Below the pieces are notes generated by a model, which saw only the letters and a list, made by a program, of their open reading frames with translations, had not been told where the DNA came from and ran no database searches. The position numbers and the translations under genes are program-made. From positions 1 through 36,678 of the forward strand of contig CAYMWF010000013.1 of NCBI GenBank assembly GCA_964394085.1: a stretch of 36,678 bases of DNA, written 5' to 3'. Source of the DNA: CAYMWF01 sp964394085 [NCBI: uncultured Gemmatimonadota bacterium] (lineage in GTDB: Bacteria; GCA-2686955; CAYMWF01). Positions 15,434 through 24,401 of the stretch are shown piece after piece; within the stretch, counting starts at the first letter, position 1, and every line of letters begins with the position of its first letter.

Positions 15434-18049
15434 TCATCCGTTGCCGGCTATCATTTCTTCAAATAAAACAAGCGCCTCTGACAGAACATTTTCGAGTGCC
15501 GCGGTGTCTGATGCTCCGCCCTGGGCAAAGTTCCTCCGCCCCCCGCCGCCGCCGCCCGCATTTTTCCCGAGCTTTTTAGCCGCTTTCCCGGCGTCGAAAC
15601 CCCGCTCGATAGCTTTGTCGCTGGAAAAAACGCAGAACACGGGGCGGGAATCGATTGTTGAACCCAAAACTCCGGACACGCCTTTCTGCCGATAGTAATC
15701 GCCCATTTCACGCAGCGAGTCCATATCAGGTGTATCGACCATTTTAGCAACTACATGTAATCCGGAAATTACCTCAGGTTGTTCGGTTTCTGACGATCCT
15801 GTAGCAAGTTTCCGGGCGAGTTTCCTGTTTTCGCTGACAGCCAGTTTCAACTTCTGCTGCAACTCGCCGATCTTGCCGGTTACTTCTTCTCTGGTTGTTC
15901 GAAGAACGCCCGCCGCTTCATTGACGAGAGAATCAAGGTTCCGGAAATGCTCGAAAAAGGCCTGACCGGTGAGTGCCTCGATCCGTCTGACACCCGCGGC
16001 AATTCCCGATTCGGTTCTTATCGAAAAGAATCCGATCTCACCCGTTGCCCGTACATGGGTTCCGCCGCAAAGCTCTTTGCTTACATTATTCACTTCCACC
16101 AGGCGAACCGTTGTGTCGTATTTTTCACCGAACAGGGCTATAGCACCCATCTTTATGGCTTCGTCATGATTGTAGAGACCTGAATCGACGGGGCGGTTAG
16201 AGAGTATTTCGGAATTAACCGCTTCTTCAATCCTCCTGATTTCTTTTTCACTCAGGGGAGAAAAATGCGTAAAATCGAATCTCAGGTGGCTGTCGGTTAC
16301 AAGTGAGCCCGCCTGGCGGACATGATCGCCCAGTACGCTCCTGAGCGCGGCCTGGAGAAGATGGGTGGCGGTATGGTTTCGTTCGATATCCCTCCGCCTT
16401 TTTTCATCGACCTGCGCCGTGCATGAAGATTGTGAGATCTCGCCACGGGTCAATTTACATATATGACAGATCTCTCCGGAAATCATCCGGGTGTCCAGCA
16501 CTTCGAGTTCGTAGTCTTCGGAGGTTATGAGCCCCGCATCGCCGACCTGCCCGCCTGCTTCGGCATAGAACGGAGTGCGGGCGAGTACAACGAGTGAACA
16601 GCCCTCCCGGAAGGTATGCCGGATAATTCCGGTATTCTGCCCGGTCAGAGTATCGTATCCCGTAAACTCCGGTGTGGTTTTATCGTCGAATACAGTCCAG
16701 GCCGAATCGGGAATTGTTACCGCAGCGCCCACCCCGCCCGATTTTCGCGACTGCTCCCGCTGCTTTTCCAGAAGTTCGTCGAATCCTTTTCTGTCGACGA
16801 GAACCCCCTGTTTGCCCGCGACTTCTTCGATTATATCTACAGGTATACCTTCCGTATCACTCAGGCGGAAGCAGAAATCGGCCGGCAGTATTTCCCCTCC
16901 TGAACGCTCAAGTTTTTTGAGCTTGTCATATAACCGGTCGAGTCCTTTCCGGAGCGTATGCCCGAATCCCCGCTCTTCTGCAAGGAAGATCTCCTTTATG
17001 AACCGCTCCTGCTCAACGAGTTCGGGATAGGCTTCACCCATAATACCGGTAAGGGTCGGCACAAGCCGGTAGAGGAACGGTTCTTCGTGACCGAGGAAAA
17101 GACCGTGGGTAATAGCCCTGCGCATGAGCCGTCGCAGAACATAACCCTGCCACTCGTTCGATGGGTAGATATTATCTGCTATCATGAAAGAACAAGTCCG
17201 CATATGGTCGGCGATTACCCGGAAATAGAAGCCGCTTTCAGAATCGGGTTCATACGGTTTATTCAAAATGCTCGAGCATTCTTCTATCAGCGGTGAAATA
17301 AGGTCGGTTTCGTAGTTCGACTTTTTTCCCTGGATGATGCTTGCTATCCGCTCCAGCCCGGATCCGGTGTCGATACTCGGTTTAGGCAGGGGAGTCACCT
17401 TCCCGTCCTGATCTCTCTCATACTGCATGAAAACCAGATTCCCGACTTCCAGAAACCGGCCGCAATCGCATGAAGGATCGCATTCGGGTTTGTCACAGCC
17501 CGAGCCGTCGCCGTTGTCGAAAATGATTTCGGAGCAAGGTCCGCAGGGCCCGGTTTCTCCCATGCTCCAGAAATTATCTTTTTCGTCCAACCGGTAAATC
17601 CGGGAATCCGGCAGCTTCACGACCTTCTTCCAGAGTTCGCGGGCCTCGTCGTCATCGCGAAACACCGTTACAACAAGCTTATCTTCAGGAAGCTCCAGTT
17701 CTTTTACCAGAAGCTCCCAGTGGAATTCTATCGCCTCTTTCTTGAAATAATCACCGAACGAGAAATTCCCGAGCATTTCAAAGAATGTCTGATGGCGGGG
17801 AGTTTTTCCCACCTGGCTGAGATCATTATGTTTACCGCTGACCCGTATACATTTCTGCGAAGAAACAGCCCGGGTGTAGCTCCTCTTGTCCGTTCCCAGA
17901 AATACGTTCTTGAACTGAACCATACCAGCATTGACGAACAGGAGGGTCGGGTCGTCTTTCGGAACCACCGGAGAGCTCTTAACGATCTCGTGATCCCTTT
18001 CCTCGAAATACGTTATGAACTTCGTTCTTATCTCATTGCCTGTAAGCAT
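15434..18049 (-). CDS. alaS: Alanyl-tRNA synthetase
   Basis: Charges tRNA-Ala. From the ATG at 18049 the enzyme has 871 residues, the normal bacterial length. It starts MLTGNEIRTKFITYFEERDH, as in the family, followed by the class II catalytic core (NAGMVQFKNVFLG, ISGKHNDL-type motif). The editing domain has zinc ligands H559-x3-H563 and C661-x3-H665. The C-Ala domain contains a glycine-rich stretch ending RRNFAQGGASD. The frame stays open to 18121, but those residues do not match the family. The leader (18050-18333) shows no T-box. A run of eight A residues at 15399-15406 gives a U-tract 28 nt past the stop, but with only a weak stem before it. Confidence 0.97.
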   Translation of the reverse strand: MLTGNEIRTKFITYFEERDHEIVKSSPVVPKDDPTLLFVNAGMVQFKNVFLGTDKRSYTRAVSSQKCIRVSGKHNDLSQVGKTPRHQTFFEMLGNFSFGDYFKKEAIEFHWELLVKELELPEDKLVVTVFRDDDEARELWKKVVKLPDSRIYRLDEKDNFWSMGETGPCGPCSEIIFDNGDGSGCDKPECDPSCDCGRFLEVGNLVFMQYERDQDGKVTPLPKPSIDTGSGLERIASIIQGKKSNYETDLISPLIEECSSILNKPYEPDSESGFYFRVIADHMRTCSFMIADNIYPSNEWQGYVLRRLMRRAITHGLFLGHEEPFLYRLVPTLTGIMGEAYPELVEQERFIKEIFLAEERGFGHTLRKGLDRLYDKLKKLERSGGEILPADFCFRLSDTEGIPVDIIEEVAGKQGVLVDRKGFDELLEKQREQSRKSGGVGAAVTIPDSAWTVFDDKTTPEFTGYDTLTGQNTGIIRHTFREGCSLVVLARTPFYAEAGGQVGDAGLITSEDYELEVLDTRMISGEICHICKLTRGEISQSSCTAQVDEKRRRDIERNHTATHLLQAALRSVLGDHVRQAGSLVTDSHLRFDFTHFSPLSEKEIRRIEEAVNSEILSNRPVDSGLYNHDEAIKMGAIALFGEKYDTTVRLVEVNNVSKELCGGTHVRATGEIGFFSIRTESGIAAGVRRIEALTGQAFFEHFRNLDSLVNEAAGVLRTTREEVTGKIGELQQKLKLAVSENRKLARKLATGSSETEQPEVISGLHVVAKMVDTPDMDSLREMGDYYRQKGVSGVLGSTIDSRPVFCVFSSDKAIERGFDAGKAAKKLGKNAGGGGGGRRNFAQGGASDTAALENVLSEALVLFEEMIAGNG

Positions 18050-18179
18050 TATTTTTTTCCCGTGCAAATAAAGCCCGCCCCACCCCTTCCCTGGAAATAA
18101 TTCACGTCCGGGGAACCGCAAAAATTCCGGGGCCGAGGAGTACGGTCCGAGATGGATGAAACAGCCTGTTTAACGATCC

Positions 18180-18208
18180 GGTTGATTATTTTCTCGAATG
18201 AATCAACC
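18180..18208. repeat. 8-bp inverted repeat in the recA-alaS gap
   Basis: GGTTGATT (18180-18187) and AATCAACC (18201-18208) are perfect arms around 13 nt, in the 284-bp gap between recA and alaS. No U-tract follows on the minus strand. It may be an alaS leader structure or operator; nothing more can be said. Confidence 0.4.
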
Positions 18209-18286
18209 CCAACTTCAGGGTTCGCAACCTATCCCCGATTCGGTCGAGAGGCCGCGGAATATACCATAGGCCCTTCTCTGCCTCAA

Positions 18287-18303
18287 GCGCCCTTTCCGGG
18301 CGC
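18287..18303 (-). terminator. GC-rich hairpin downstream of recA
   Basis: GCGCCC and GGGCGC form a perfect 6-bp GC stem with a 5-nt loop, about 30 nt after the recA stop codon. Only two T residues follow on the minus strand, so it is at best a weak or Rho-assisted terminator, or an mRNA-stabilising stem. Confidence 0.35.
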
Positions 18304-18333
18304 CCGGGCAGTATGAGATATCAATCAGCATCA

Positions 18334-19425
18334 TCAGCCGGTAACCGCACGGTCCTTTATCGGCTTTTCTTTTTCAGTTTCAGCCGAATCTTCTTCTTCG
18401 GTTGGTATCAGCCCATATTTCTGTTTGATCTTGGTCTCGATTTCATTCGCCGTATCAGGATATTCCTTGAGGAACGCCTTGACATTCTCCCTGCCCTGGC
18501 CGATGCGTTCATCACCATATGAATACCAGGTGCCCAGCTTCGAGATTATACCCGCATTTACACCCAGTTCTATCAGAGAGCCGACCCGTGATATCCCTTC
18601 GTTGTAGATAATCTCGACTTCGACCTTACGGAAAGGTGGAGCCATTTTATTCTTCACGACGCTGATACGGGCCCTGTTTCCGATTACCTGGTCTCCGACT
18701 TTTATGACCGCCAGTTTGCGAATGTCGATACGAATCGAGGAATAGAATTTCAGAGCCCTGCCGCCGGGAGTTACTTCTGGGTTCCCGAACATTATTCCGA
18801 CTTTTTCGCGCAACTGGTTCGTAAAAAGGACCGCCGTTCGCGACTTGTTGATTGATGACGTCAGTTTACGGAGCGCCTGGGACATCAGGCGAGCCTGGAG
18901 CCCTACATGGGTGTCTCCCATCTCTCCTTCGAGCTCGGCCCGCGGTACCAGTGCCGCCACCGAGTCTATCACGATTATAGAGAGAGCTCCGCTCTTGACG
19001 AGGATATCGGTTATCTCGAGAGCCTGTTCGCCGCAATCCGGCTGGGAAATGAGCAGGTTGTCGATATCGACACCCAGCTTCCTTGCGTAGGAAGGATCGA
19101 GCGCATGCTCGGCATCGATGAATGCCGCTCGCCCCCCCTGTTTCTGAGCCTCGGCCACCAGATGTAAAGTCAGCGTCGTTTTACCCGACATTTCCGGCCC
19201 GAATATCTCTACGACCCTCCCCTTGGGAACACCTCCTATACCGAGAGCCATGTCGACAGCCAGGTTTCCGGTCGGGATAACCTCAGCCTCGACCGCCGTC
19301 CCCCTGTCTCCTAGCCACATTATCGACCCTTTGCCGAAATCTTTTTGAATCTGGCCCAGAGCCAGGCCGAGAGCTTTATCATTTCTCAAATCGTTGTTTT
19401 TCTTCGTGCTGTCATTCTCTTTCAT
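18334..19425 (-). CDS. recA: Recombinase RecA
   Basis: DNA-dependent ATPase for homologous recombination and SOS induction. It has 363 residues from the ATG at 19425, which has AGGGGA 8 nt upstream; a TTG two codons earlier is less likely. Visible motifs are Walker [10 protein letters not shown], with Met where most RecA proteins have Ser, Walker [11 protein letters not shown], and the L2/DNA-binding region [21 protein letters not shown]. The C-terminal tail is charged and acidic. No intein is present. It follows thpR by 54 bp in the order cinA-thpR-recA, an arrangement known in other bacteria. I do not see a recognisable LexA box in the short upstream gap. Confidence 0.98.
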   Translation of the reverse strand: MKENDSTKKNNDLRNDKALGLALGQIQKDFGKGSIMWLGDRGTAVEAEVIPTGNLAVDMALGIGGVPKGRVVEIFGPEMSGKTTLTLHLVAEAQKQGGRAAFIDAEHALDPSYARKLGVDIDNLLISQPDCGEQALEITDILVKSGALSIIVIDSVAALVPRAELEGEMGDTHVGLQARLMSQALRKLTSSINKSRTAVLFTNQLREKVGIMFGNPEVTPGGRALKFYSSIRIDIRKLAVIKVGDQVIGNRARISVVKNKMAPPFRKVEVEIIYNEGISRVGSLIELGVNAGIISKLGTWYSYGDERIGQGRENVKAFLKEYPDTANEIETKIKQKYGLIPTEEEDSAETEKEKPIKDRAVTG

Positions 19426-19479
19426 CTTCAATTCCCCTTTCAGAAGGTTCCTTTCGAAATGCGGGTTATCCCCGTATGA

Positions 19480-20046
19480 TCAAATAGCTAAATTAAATGT
19501 GACCAGCTCTTTATGAATTGCGCCATTCGGCGATAGTATACTCTCAATCAATACGATTCTGTCGACGGATATTTCCAGGTCGCCGGGAACCGGCAGTTCT
19601 ACGGCGGCCCGCCCCGAGTCTGATGGCAGTTTCGATTTTACCCTCGCAAGCGTGACATGTGGCGAGAACCGTCTTTTTTCCGGTGGATACCCCGCTTTTT
19701 TAAGGTATCTTGAAAGATTCTTAGCAAGACGCTCGGTGCTCCCATGGACGCCGTGGGAAAACCCCGCCCAGAATACCCTGGGTCTCGCAGGTGATGGAAA
19801 AGCACCCAACCGGTCGATGGAAATAACATCGGAGGGCACCCCTTCCACGGTTCGACGTGCCGCCCTGTTAACACGCTCGATTTCTTCTTCTTCAATATTG
19901 CCGAGAAACCGGAGGGTGATGTGAAAATTCTTTCTATTTTCAGGACGCACCGACCCTGCCGGCAGGACATCGAGTAGTTTCGACTGCAAACCGGCCAGCC
20001 GTTGTTTGACTTCCGGCAGAATCGGGATTGCGATAAAAGCCCTCAC
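19480..20046 (-). CDS. thpR: RNA 2',3'-cyclic phosphodiesterase ThpR (LigT-like)
   Basis: 2H phosphoesterase that opens RNA 2',3'-cyclic phosphates. The two catalytic HxTx motifs are present as HITLRF and HVTLARV. A GTG start at 20046 was chosen: it gives MRAFIAIPILPEV, the typical LigT N-terminus, and has GGAG ten bases upstream. An ATG at 20070 would add eight residues and lacks a well-placed ribosome binding site. The 188-residue length fits the family. It lies between cinA (36 bp upstream) and recA, probably in one transcript. Confidence 0.92.
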   Translation of the reverse strand: MRAFIAIPILPEVKQRLAGLQSKLLDVLPAGSVRPENRKNFHITLRFLGNIEEEEIERVNRAARRTVEGVPSDVISIDRLGAFPSPARPRVFWAGFSHGVHGSTERLAKNLSRYLKKAGYPPEKRRFSPHVTLARVKSKLPSDSGRAAVELPVPGDLEISVDRIVLIESILSPNGAIHKELVTFNLAI

Positions 20047-20082
20047 TTGAAACTGTCTCCGCCGGGGCATCGGCCGGCTGAA

Positions 20083-21369
20083 TCAAACCTCCGGTTCAGA
20101 ATCTATCGGCAACTCCAGGAGAAAACGCCTGACGATATCGAAGGCCGTCTGCGACGATCTGAATTTGATACCGTTCCGGTCCCCCCTGAACAACCTTTTG
20201 ACAGAGAAGTGCACATCAGCGGAGCAGAGCGAAAAATATACCGAACCGACAGGTTTTTCGTCGGTTCCGCCGTCCGGACCTGCGACACCGGTTATCGACA
20301 GTGCGATATCGGCCCCGGATAAACCTCTCAGCCCTCCGGACATCGCCTTCGCCGTCTCACTGCTCACGGCGCCGAACGCTTCCAGAATCGATGACGGCAC
20401 TCCCAGCAGCTTCTCTTTTGATTCGTTCGAATATGTAACGACCCCGAGGATAAAACAGGAAGAGCTGCCCGGGACGTCGGTAAAACGCGATGCGGTCAGC
20501 CCGCCGGTGCATGATTCTGCCAGCGCCAGCGTCAAGCCGCGCTCGATCAGAAGAGCGCGCAGTATCTGCTCCATCGACTCGGCGGTCCGGGAATAAACAT
20601 ATTGCGAAAGCAGCTTCTCGAACGCCGCGGCCAGAGAATCGATTTCTTCCAGTCCGCCCCCGGAGAGATCCTTCCCTGTTTTAAACACGATATCGACTCC
20701 CGCAGGGGATGGAAGGAACGACACTTTGACTCGAGCAACAGGTTCGAGCAGATGTCTCACCTTTTCAAAAAGCCTGGATTCAGTGATGCCCGTTGTGCGC
20801 AGGAAACGGCGGCCGGTATTTTCAGGTTCAGTATTATCGGAAAGATGCGGCACAATAACGTGCTCCAGAATCCAGGCGAATTCCCGCGGCACGCCGGGAA
20901 CCGCGAATACAAGATTATCCCCAATGCGGATACGGATGCCGGGCGCTACGCCGACACCGTTGACAACAGGTTCCCCCCCCGCAGGAATCAGGTATTGTCT
21001 TTCGCCGCCTGCGGGAAGGTTGCGTGGAAACCCGGTTGCGGGATCCACCTTTCTATAATAATCCTCTACCATCCTGCGGGCGGCCGGATACTCTTCGAGC
21101 GGCACCCCTGCGGCAACAGATAGCCCCTCCCTCGTCCGATCATCGACGGTAGGACCGAGCCCGCCCGATATGATCAGAATGCCGGGTTCACCGAACGCGG
21201 CTTCTTTTATGGCCTCGCTTATCCGGGAAACTTCGTCCCGCACCGATACGATTCGAGTGACTGGAAAGCCTTTTTCTCTCAGAAACGACGCGGCGAACAA
21301 ACCGTTCCTGTCGGCCACATCACCCTCGAGAAGCTCGTCTCCGACCAGTATAAGAGTAATATCCCGCAT
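20083..21369 (-). CDS. cinA: CinA family protein (competence/damage-inducible; NMN deamidase domain)
   Basis: Two-domain CinA of 428 residues. The N-terminal MoaB/MogA-like domain starts MRDITLILVGDELLEG and has GGLGPTVDDRTREG; the C-terminal deamidase-type domain has ESCTGGLTASRFTDVPGSS. CinA hydrolyses ADP-ribose and/or deamidates NMN in pyridine nucleotide salvage, and is linked to competence in some species. It is upstream of thpR and recA on the same strand, a conserved neighbourhood. The ribosome binding site is weak. The 158-bp gap to pgpA holds no obvious terminator. Confidence 0.95.
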   Translation of the reverse strand: MRDITLILVGDELLEGDVADRNGLFAASFLREKGFPVTRIVSVRDEVSRISEAIKEAAFGEPGILIISGGLGPTVDDRTREGLSVAAGVPLEEYPAARRMVEDYYRKVDPATGFPRNLPAGGERQYLIPAGGEPVVNGVGVAPGIRIRIGDNLVFAVPGVPREFAWILEHVIVPHLSDNTEPENTGRRFLRTTGITESRLFEKVRHLLEPVARVKVSFLPSPAGVDIVFKTGKDLSGGGLEEIDSLAAAFEKLLSQYVYSRTAESMEQILRALLIERGLTLALAESCTGGLTASRFTDVPGSSSCFILGVVTYSNESKEKLLGVPSSILEAFGAVSSETAKAMSGGLRGLSGADIALSITGVAGPDGGTDEKPVGSVYFSLCSADVHFSVKRLFRGDRNGIKFRSSQTAFDIVRRFLLELPIDSEPEV

Positions 21370-21527
21370 GCTGAATTTTTTATCCGGGGGGTCAGACCGG
21401 ACTCATTATCCTTCTGCCCCCTCCGGTGACGAACGGATGATTTTTTTACGATTCAAGTTCGCTCCGCCAACCCGAAGAACGACCCACCCGAAAGTATTAC
21501 GCCGTGACCGCTTCAATGTCGATATAC

Positions 21528-21992
21528 TCATGCCGCAACCGCAAGAATCAAGTGTGTCAGGAGGCATGCATATACTCCGGCGATCATATCATCGGTCATT
21601 ATCCCAAGACCGCCCGGGAGCCGCTCGGAGCGACGCGCAGGAAACGGTTTGATAATATCGGCAATCCGGAAAGCCAGAAAAGCGATTGCATATGCCGTCA
21701 GTGTGTGAGGAACGAGGAAAAGGGTTACCGCACTGCCGGCCGCTTCATCTATAACCACGGGAGAGGGATCTTTACGCCCGAAATGCTCTTCGGCTCCTTC
21801 CAGCACCCGTATTCCCAGGAGATACAGAAAAAGTGCTGCTACGACGAACATCACCCTGTCGGTCGGTGTTGCCTGAGGTAGATCGAGAAACCAGAAGACA
21901 ACAAAGGTGAACAATGTACCGACCGTTCCCGAAGCCACAGGGAAATAACCGGTACCGCATACGGTCGCCACGATAATTTTGAATCGATTCAT
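21528..21992 (-). CDS. pgpA: Phosphatidylglycerophosphatase A
   Basis: Membrane phosphatase converting phosphatidylglycerophosphate to phosphatidylglycerol, the step after PgsA. From the ATG at 21992 it has 154 residues with several membrane segments. The family motifs GTGYFPVASGTVGTL and VVIDEAAGSAV are visible. This ATG is one base beyond the pgsA stop codon, indicating translational coupling, and gives the usual N-terminus. A longer reading from 22040 would overlap pgsA and is rejected. Two consecutive steps of the pathway are thus encoded together. Confidence 0.93.
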   Translation of the reverse strand: MNRFKIIVATVCGTGYFPVASGTVGTLFTFVVFWFLDLPQATPTDRVMFVVAALFLYLLGIRVLEGAEEHFGRKDPSPVVIDEAAGSAVTLFLVPHTLTAYAIAFLAFRIADIIKPFPARRSERLPGGLGIMTDDMIAGVYACLLTHLILAVAA

Positions 21993-21993
21993 T

Positions 21994-22596
21994 CTATTTT
22001 TTTTCGAAAAGGTGTTTGTTCGCCAGAAGGTAGCTCGCACCCGACTTGACCGCCATGAGCATCATGATAAGAGCCAGCGTGTTTATGGTATAGAAAAAGA
22101 TTTCGTCTACATGAACGGGCCAGGTATACTCATGAAAATGAAAGAGAGATGTCTTGATGTCCACGAAGGCGATCAAAACGCCGAGGATTACGAACTGGAG
22201 AGTCGTCTTACCTTTCGCTTCTTTCGATGCTGCGATAACAAGCCCCTTCTTCATCGCCCAGATTCTGAAACCGGTCACTATCAGGTCCCTTGCAATAACC
22301 AGTCCTATTATCAGGGGATAGAGAAGGCCTAATATTATAAAGGTGATAAATGCTATCGTGGTCAGAAATTTATCCGCCAGGGGGTCAGTAAACTTCCCGA
22401 AATCGGTTACTATTTTTCGTTTTCGGGCAATACGGCCGTCCCATAAATCGGTAAGCGCCGCGAATGTGAAAATAACTGATGCGACCAGCCTGCTGTAAAT
22501 GTTCTCCTGGAGGAAAAGCCAGATGAACAGAGGACTGAGGGCGAATCGAAGAACAGTAAGAGTATTGGGAAGATTCAAAGAGTCATCCTCTTGCAT
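21994..22596 (-). CDS. pgsA: CDP-diacylglycerol--glycerol-3-phosphate 3-phosphatidyltransferase
   Basis: Integral membrane enzyme of 200 residues that makes phosphatidylglycerophosphate. The CDP-alcohol phosphotransferase signature is complete: D50-x2-D53-G54-x2-A57-R58-x8-G67-x3-D71-x3-D75. The N-terminus LNLPNTLTVLRF is typical. No ribosome binding site is evident before the ATG, although no better start exists. It is the first gene of the long minus-strand run and is coupled to pgpA. The AT-rich upstream gap (22597-22783) probably holds its promoter, but I cannot fix the boxes with confidence. Confidence 0.95.
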   Translation of the reverse strand: MQEDDSLNLPNTLTVLRFALSPLFIWLFLQENIYSRLVASVIFTFAALTDLWDGRIARKRKIVTDFGKFTDPLADKFLTTIAFITFIILGLLYPLIIGLVIARDLIVTGFRIWAMKKGLVIAASKEAKGKTTLQFVILGVLIAFVDIKTSLFHFHEYTWPVHVDEIFFYTINTLALIMMLMAVKSGASYLLANKHLFEKK

Positions 22597-22783
22597 AGGA
22601 AGAGAGGGTTGAAAAATTCCTCATGGTGCCTCGTCGAATTTACCCGGGCAACACTGAAAACACTGATAAAAATGTATCATATTCCGTGAAACAATTCCAA
22701 TAATCATTTTTACCGGGAACTGATTTTACAGCCGGTCCCGATCACCGTGCGGAAGCTTTGAAAGAGGTGGATACAAGGCCTGA

Positions 22784-24118
22784 TCAAGCCCTGGAGGAAG
22801 TTCGATTTTCGGAAAAAAGGATGCCCATCGTTCCGAGCTCGTTCAAAACCGGCTCGTAGAATTCTTTGTAAACAGGGATAGCGACACCCTTGCGGGTTAT
22901 TTTACCCTCGAGGATCAGGCGCGCCGAAATCGCTGCCGGAAGGCTGACTGTCCGGGACATGCTGGTATCTCCGCCGATCTTGCCGAAATCTACCAGAGTC
23001 GAATATATTTTCTCATTTTTCCCGTCATCGAACTCGGCCTCGAAGGAATGGCGCAGTATCACCATGTCGGTTTCGCCCTTTTGATAATGCATTTTTTCGT
23101 TCATTCGCTCTGCAAGTATATCCAGCGGAGGAAGTTCCTCTCCGGGAACTATATCTTCTCCCATAAGCCCCAGCCATTTCAGTCGTTTGACCGGTTCTGA
23201 ATGCGACTCGAGCCCTAGGGTGGAAAAGATCTCCTCTTCCAGCCCGGTTCCGTTGCTGCAGCCGAGAAGTCCGCAGAAAACCTGCCTGTAAGTCTTCTTT
23301 TTCACATCAATCCGGTCCATGTTCAGCCATCCGGCGTCCACAAGGGCTTTCCATGTCGCGCAGTGACCCAGGTGCCTGATCGTGCCTCTGAAAAGGGTCC
23401 GGATATCGCCGAGTTCGTAAAGCTCCCTGTATTGCAGCGAGTTTCTATTCGGATACACCTCGAAACGACCGAGCTGTTCGACCTCAATAAACCTGACGTC
23501 GAGAAACAGGTCAGGGCCGGGTACATCGCGACGACGTCCATTGACGAGGTATTGAGCCGGATTCTTCGCCGCCAGGATGGCTCCCCGCGGGCTCCACGAG
23601 AATTTATAGCCCCAGGGATTGGTGTTCGACTCCGGTGCGGGCAGGCCGCTGCAGCAGGATTCGAATCCAACGATTCTTCCGTTCCGTGCAACGGTCTCAT
23701 CGATCACTTTTTTGGCGGACATGTGATCGAGTCCCGGATCGACCCCGCATTCGTTGAGAAAAATCAGGCCGGCATCTTTTGCGGCCGCATCCATCGCATC
23801 CATTTCAGGGCTTACATAGGAGGTAGTCACAAGGGACTTGCGAGCCGACAGGCATAATTCCGCGATTTTTGCGTGGTATATATAGGGGAGAAGGCTGACG
23901 ACGAGATCCGCACCTTTGATCATTTTCGTCAGCTTACCGGTCTCATCCGTCGTTATTCGAACCGCCGTTCCGCGCGGATGCCCGTCGAGCATCTCTTCCG
24001 CATGTTCCAGGTACATGTCTCCAACCGTCAACGTGTATCCGGCGGTTTCGAGAAGATACCGGACGAGAGGCTTTGTTACGAGACCCGCTCCGAGCACCAG
24101 GACATGTCGATTATCCAT
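22784..24118 (-). CDS. Saccharopine dehydrogenase (Lys9-like, L-glutamate-forming)
   Basis: Rossmann-fold dehydrogenase of 444 residues. It starts HVLVLGAGLVTKPLVRYL and contains GLPAPESNTNPWGYKFSWSP, a stretch close to fungal Lys9 as I recall it, so the glutamate-forming type is favoured over other family members. The reaction interconverts saccharopine and aminoadipate semialdehyde plus glutamate, in lysine breakdown or in the aminoadipate route. No lysine-ketoglutarate reductase or LysW-pathway gene is nearby, so direction and pathway are open; carboxynorspermidine dehydrogenase is a related alternative. GGAAGG lies about 11 nt before the ATG. Confidence 0.85.
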   Translation of the reverse strand: MDNRHVLVLGAGLVTKPLVRYLLETAGYTLTVGDMYLEHAEEMLDGHPRGTAVRITTDETGKLTKMIKGADLVVSLLPYIYHAKIAELCLSARKSLVTTSYVSPEMDAMDAAAKDAGLIFLNECGVDPGLDHMSAKKVIDETVARNGRIVGFESCCSGLPAPESNTNPWGYKFSWSPRGAILAAKNPAQYLVNGRRRDVPGPDLFLDVRFIEVEQLGRFEVYPNRNSLQYRELYELGDIRTLFRGTIRHLGHCATWKALVDAGWLNMDRIDVKKKTYRQVFCGLLGCSNGTGLEEEIFSTLGLESHSEPVKRLKWLGLMGEDIVPGEELPPLDILAERMNEKMHYQKGETDMVILRHSFEAEFDDGKNEKIYSTLVDFGKIGGDTSMSRTVSLPAAISARLILEGKITRKGVAIPVYKEFYEPVLNELGTMGILFSENRTSSRA

Positions 24119-24259
24119 TGTATTATTGCCTTCCGGTTAGAATCACCCGGCTTGTTATACCTTCGACATACCACCGAAAAAACTTGAGACAGGCTTGCTC
24201 ACCCCGGCTCCTATATGTGAATGGGGGTGCAACTTCAGCCCATGTTTTTAACGGAAGCA

Positions 24260-24287
24260 ATTATAATCCAGATTTACTTTCCGTCGA
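24260..24287 (-). promoter_or_regulatory. Possible promoter of the saccharopine dehydrogenase gene
   Basis: On the minus strand a perfect -10 TATAAT (24265-24260) lies 16 bp from TCGACG (24287-24282, 4 of 6). Transcription would start near 24253, leaving a leader of about 135 nt that contains a CACCCC/GGGGTG stem (24200-24229). The -10 box is convincing, the -35 less so. Confidence 0.4.
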
Positions 24288-24328
24288 CTGATTTTCGAAT
24301 AAAAAGCACTGATAACCATACGGATAAT

Positions 24329-24357
24329 AAAAAAAGAGAGCCTTAGCAAAGGCTCTC
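24329..24357 (-). terminator. Intrinsic terminator of the outer-membrane-like protein gene
   Basis: GAGAGCCTT (24336-24344), loop AGCA and AAGGCTCTC (24349-24357) form a 9-bp stem. Read on the minus strand it is followed by seven T residues (24335-24329). It lies 45 bp after the stop of the gene ending at 24402. This is a textbook Rho-independent terminator. Confidence 0.9.
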
Positions 24358-24401
24358 AAAAAATTCAGACCTGTCCGGGCGAGGTAAAGCGATTTCGTAA
24401 A

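Noticed and set aside
15535-15575. Glycine-rich run near the AlaRS C-terminus as a possible frameshift or insertion
   Set aside because: Glycine-rich stretches at this point are normal in the C-Ala domain of bacterial AlaRS.
18050-18333. T-box riboswitch in the alaS leader
   Set aside because: The conserved T-box sequence is not found on the minus strand.
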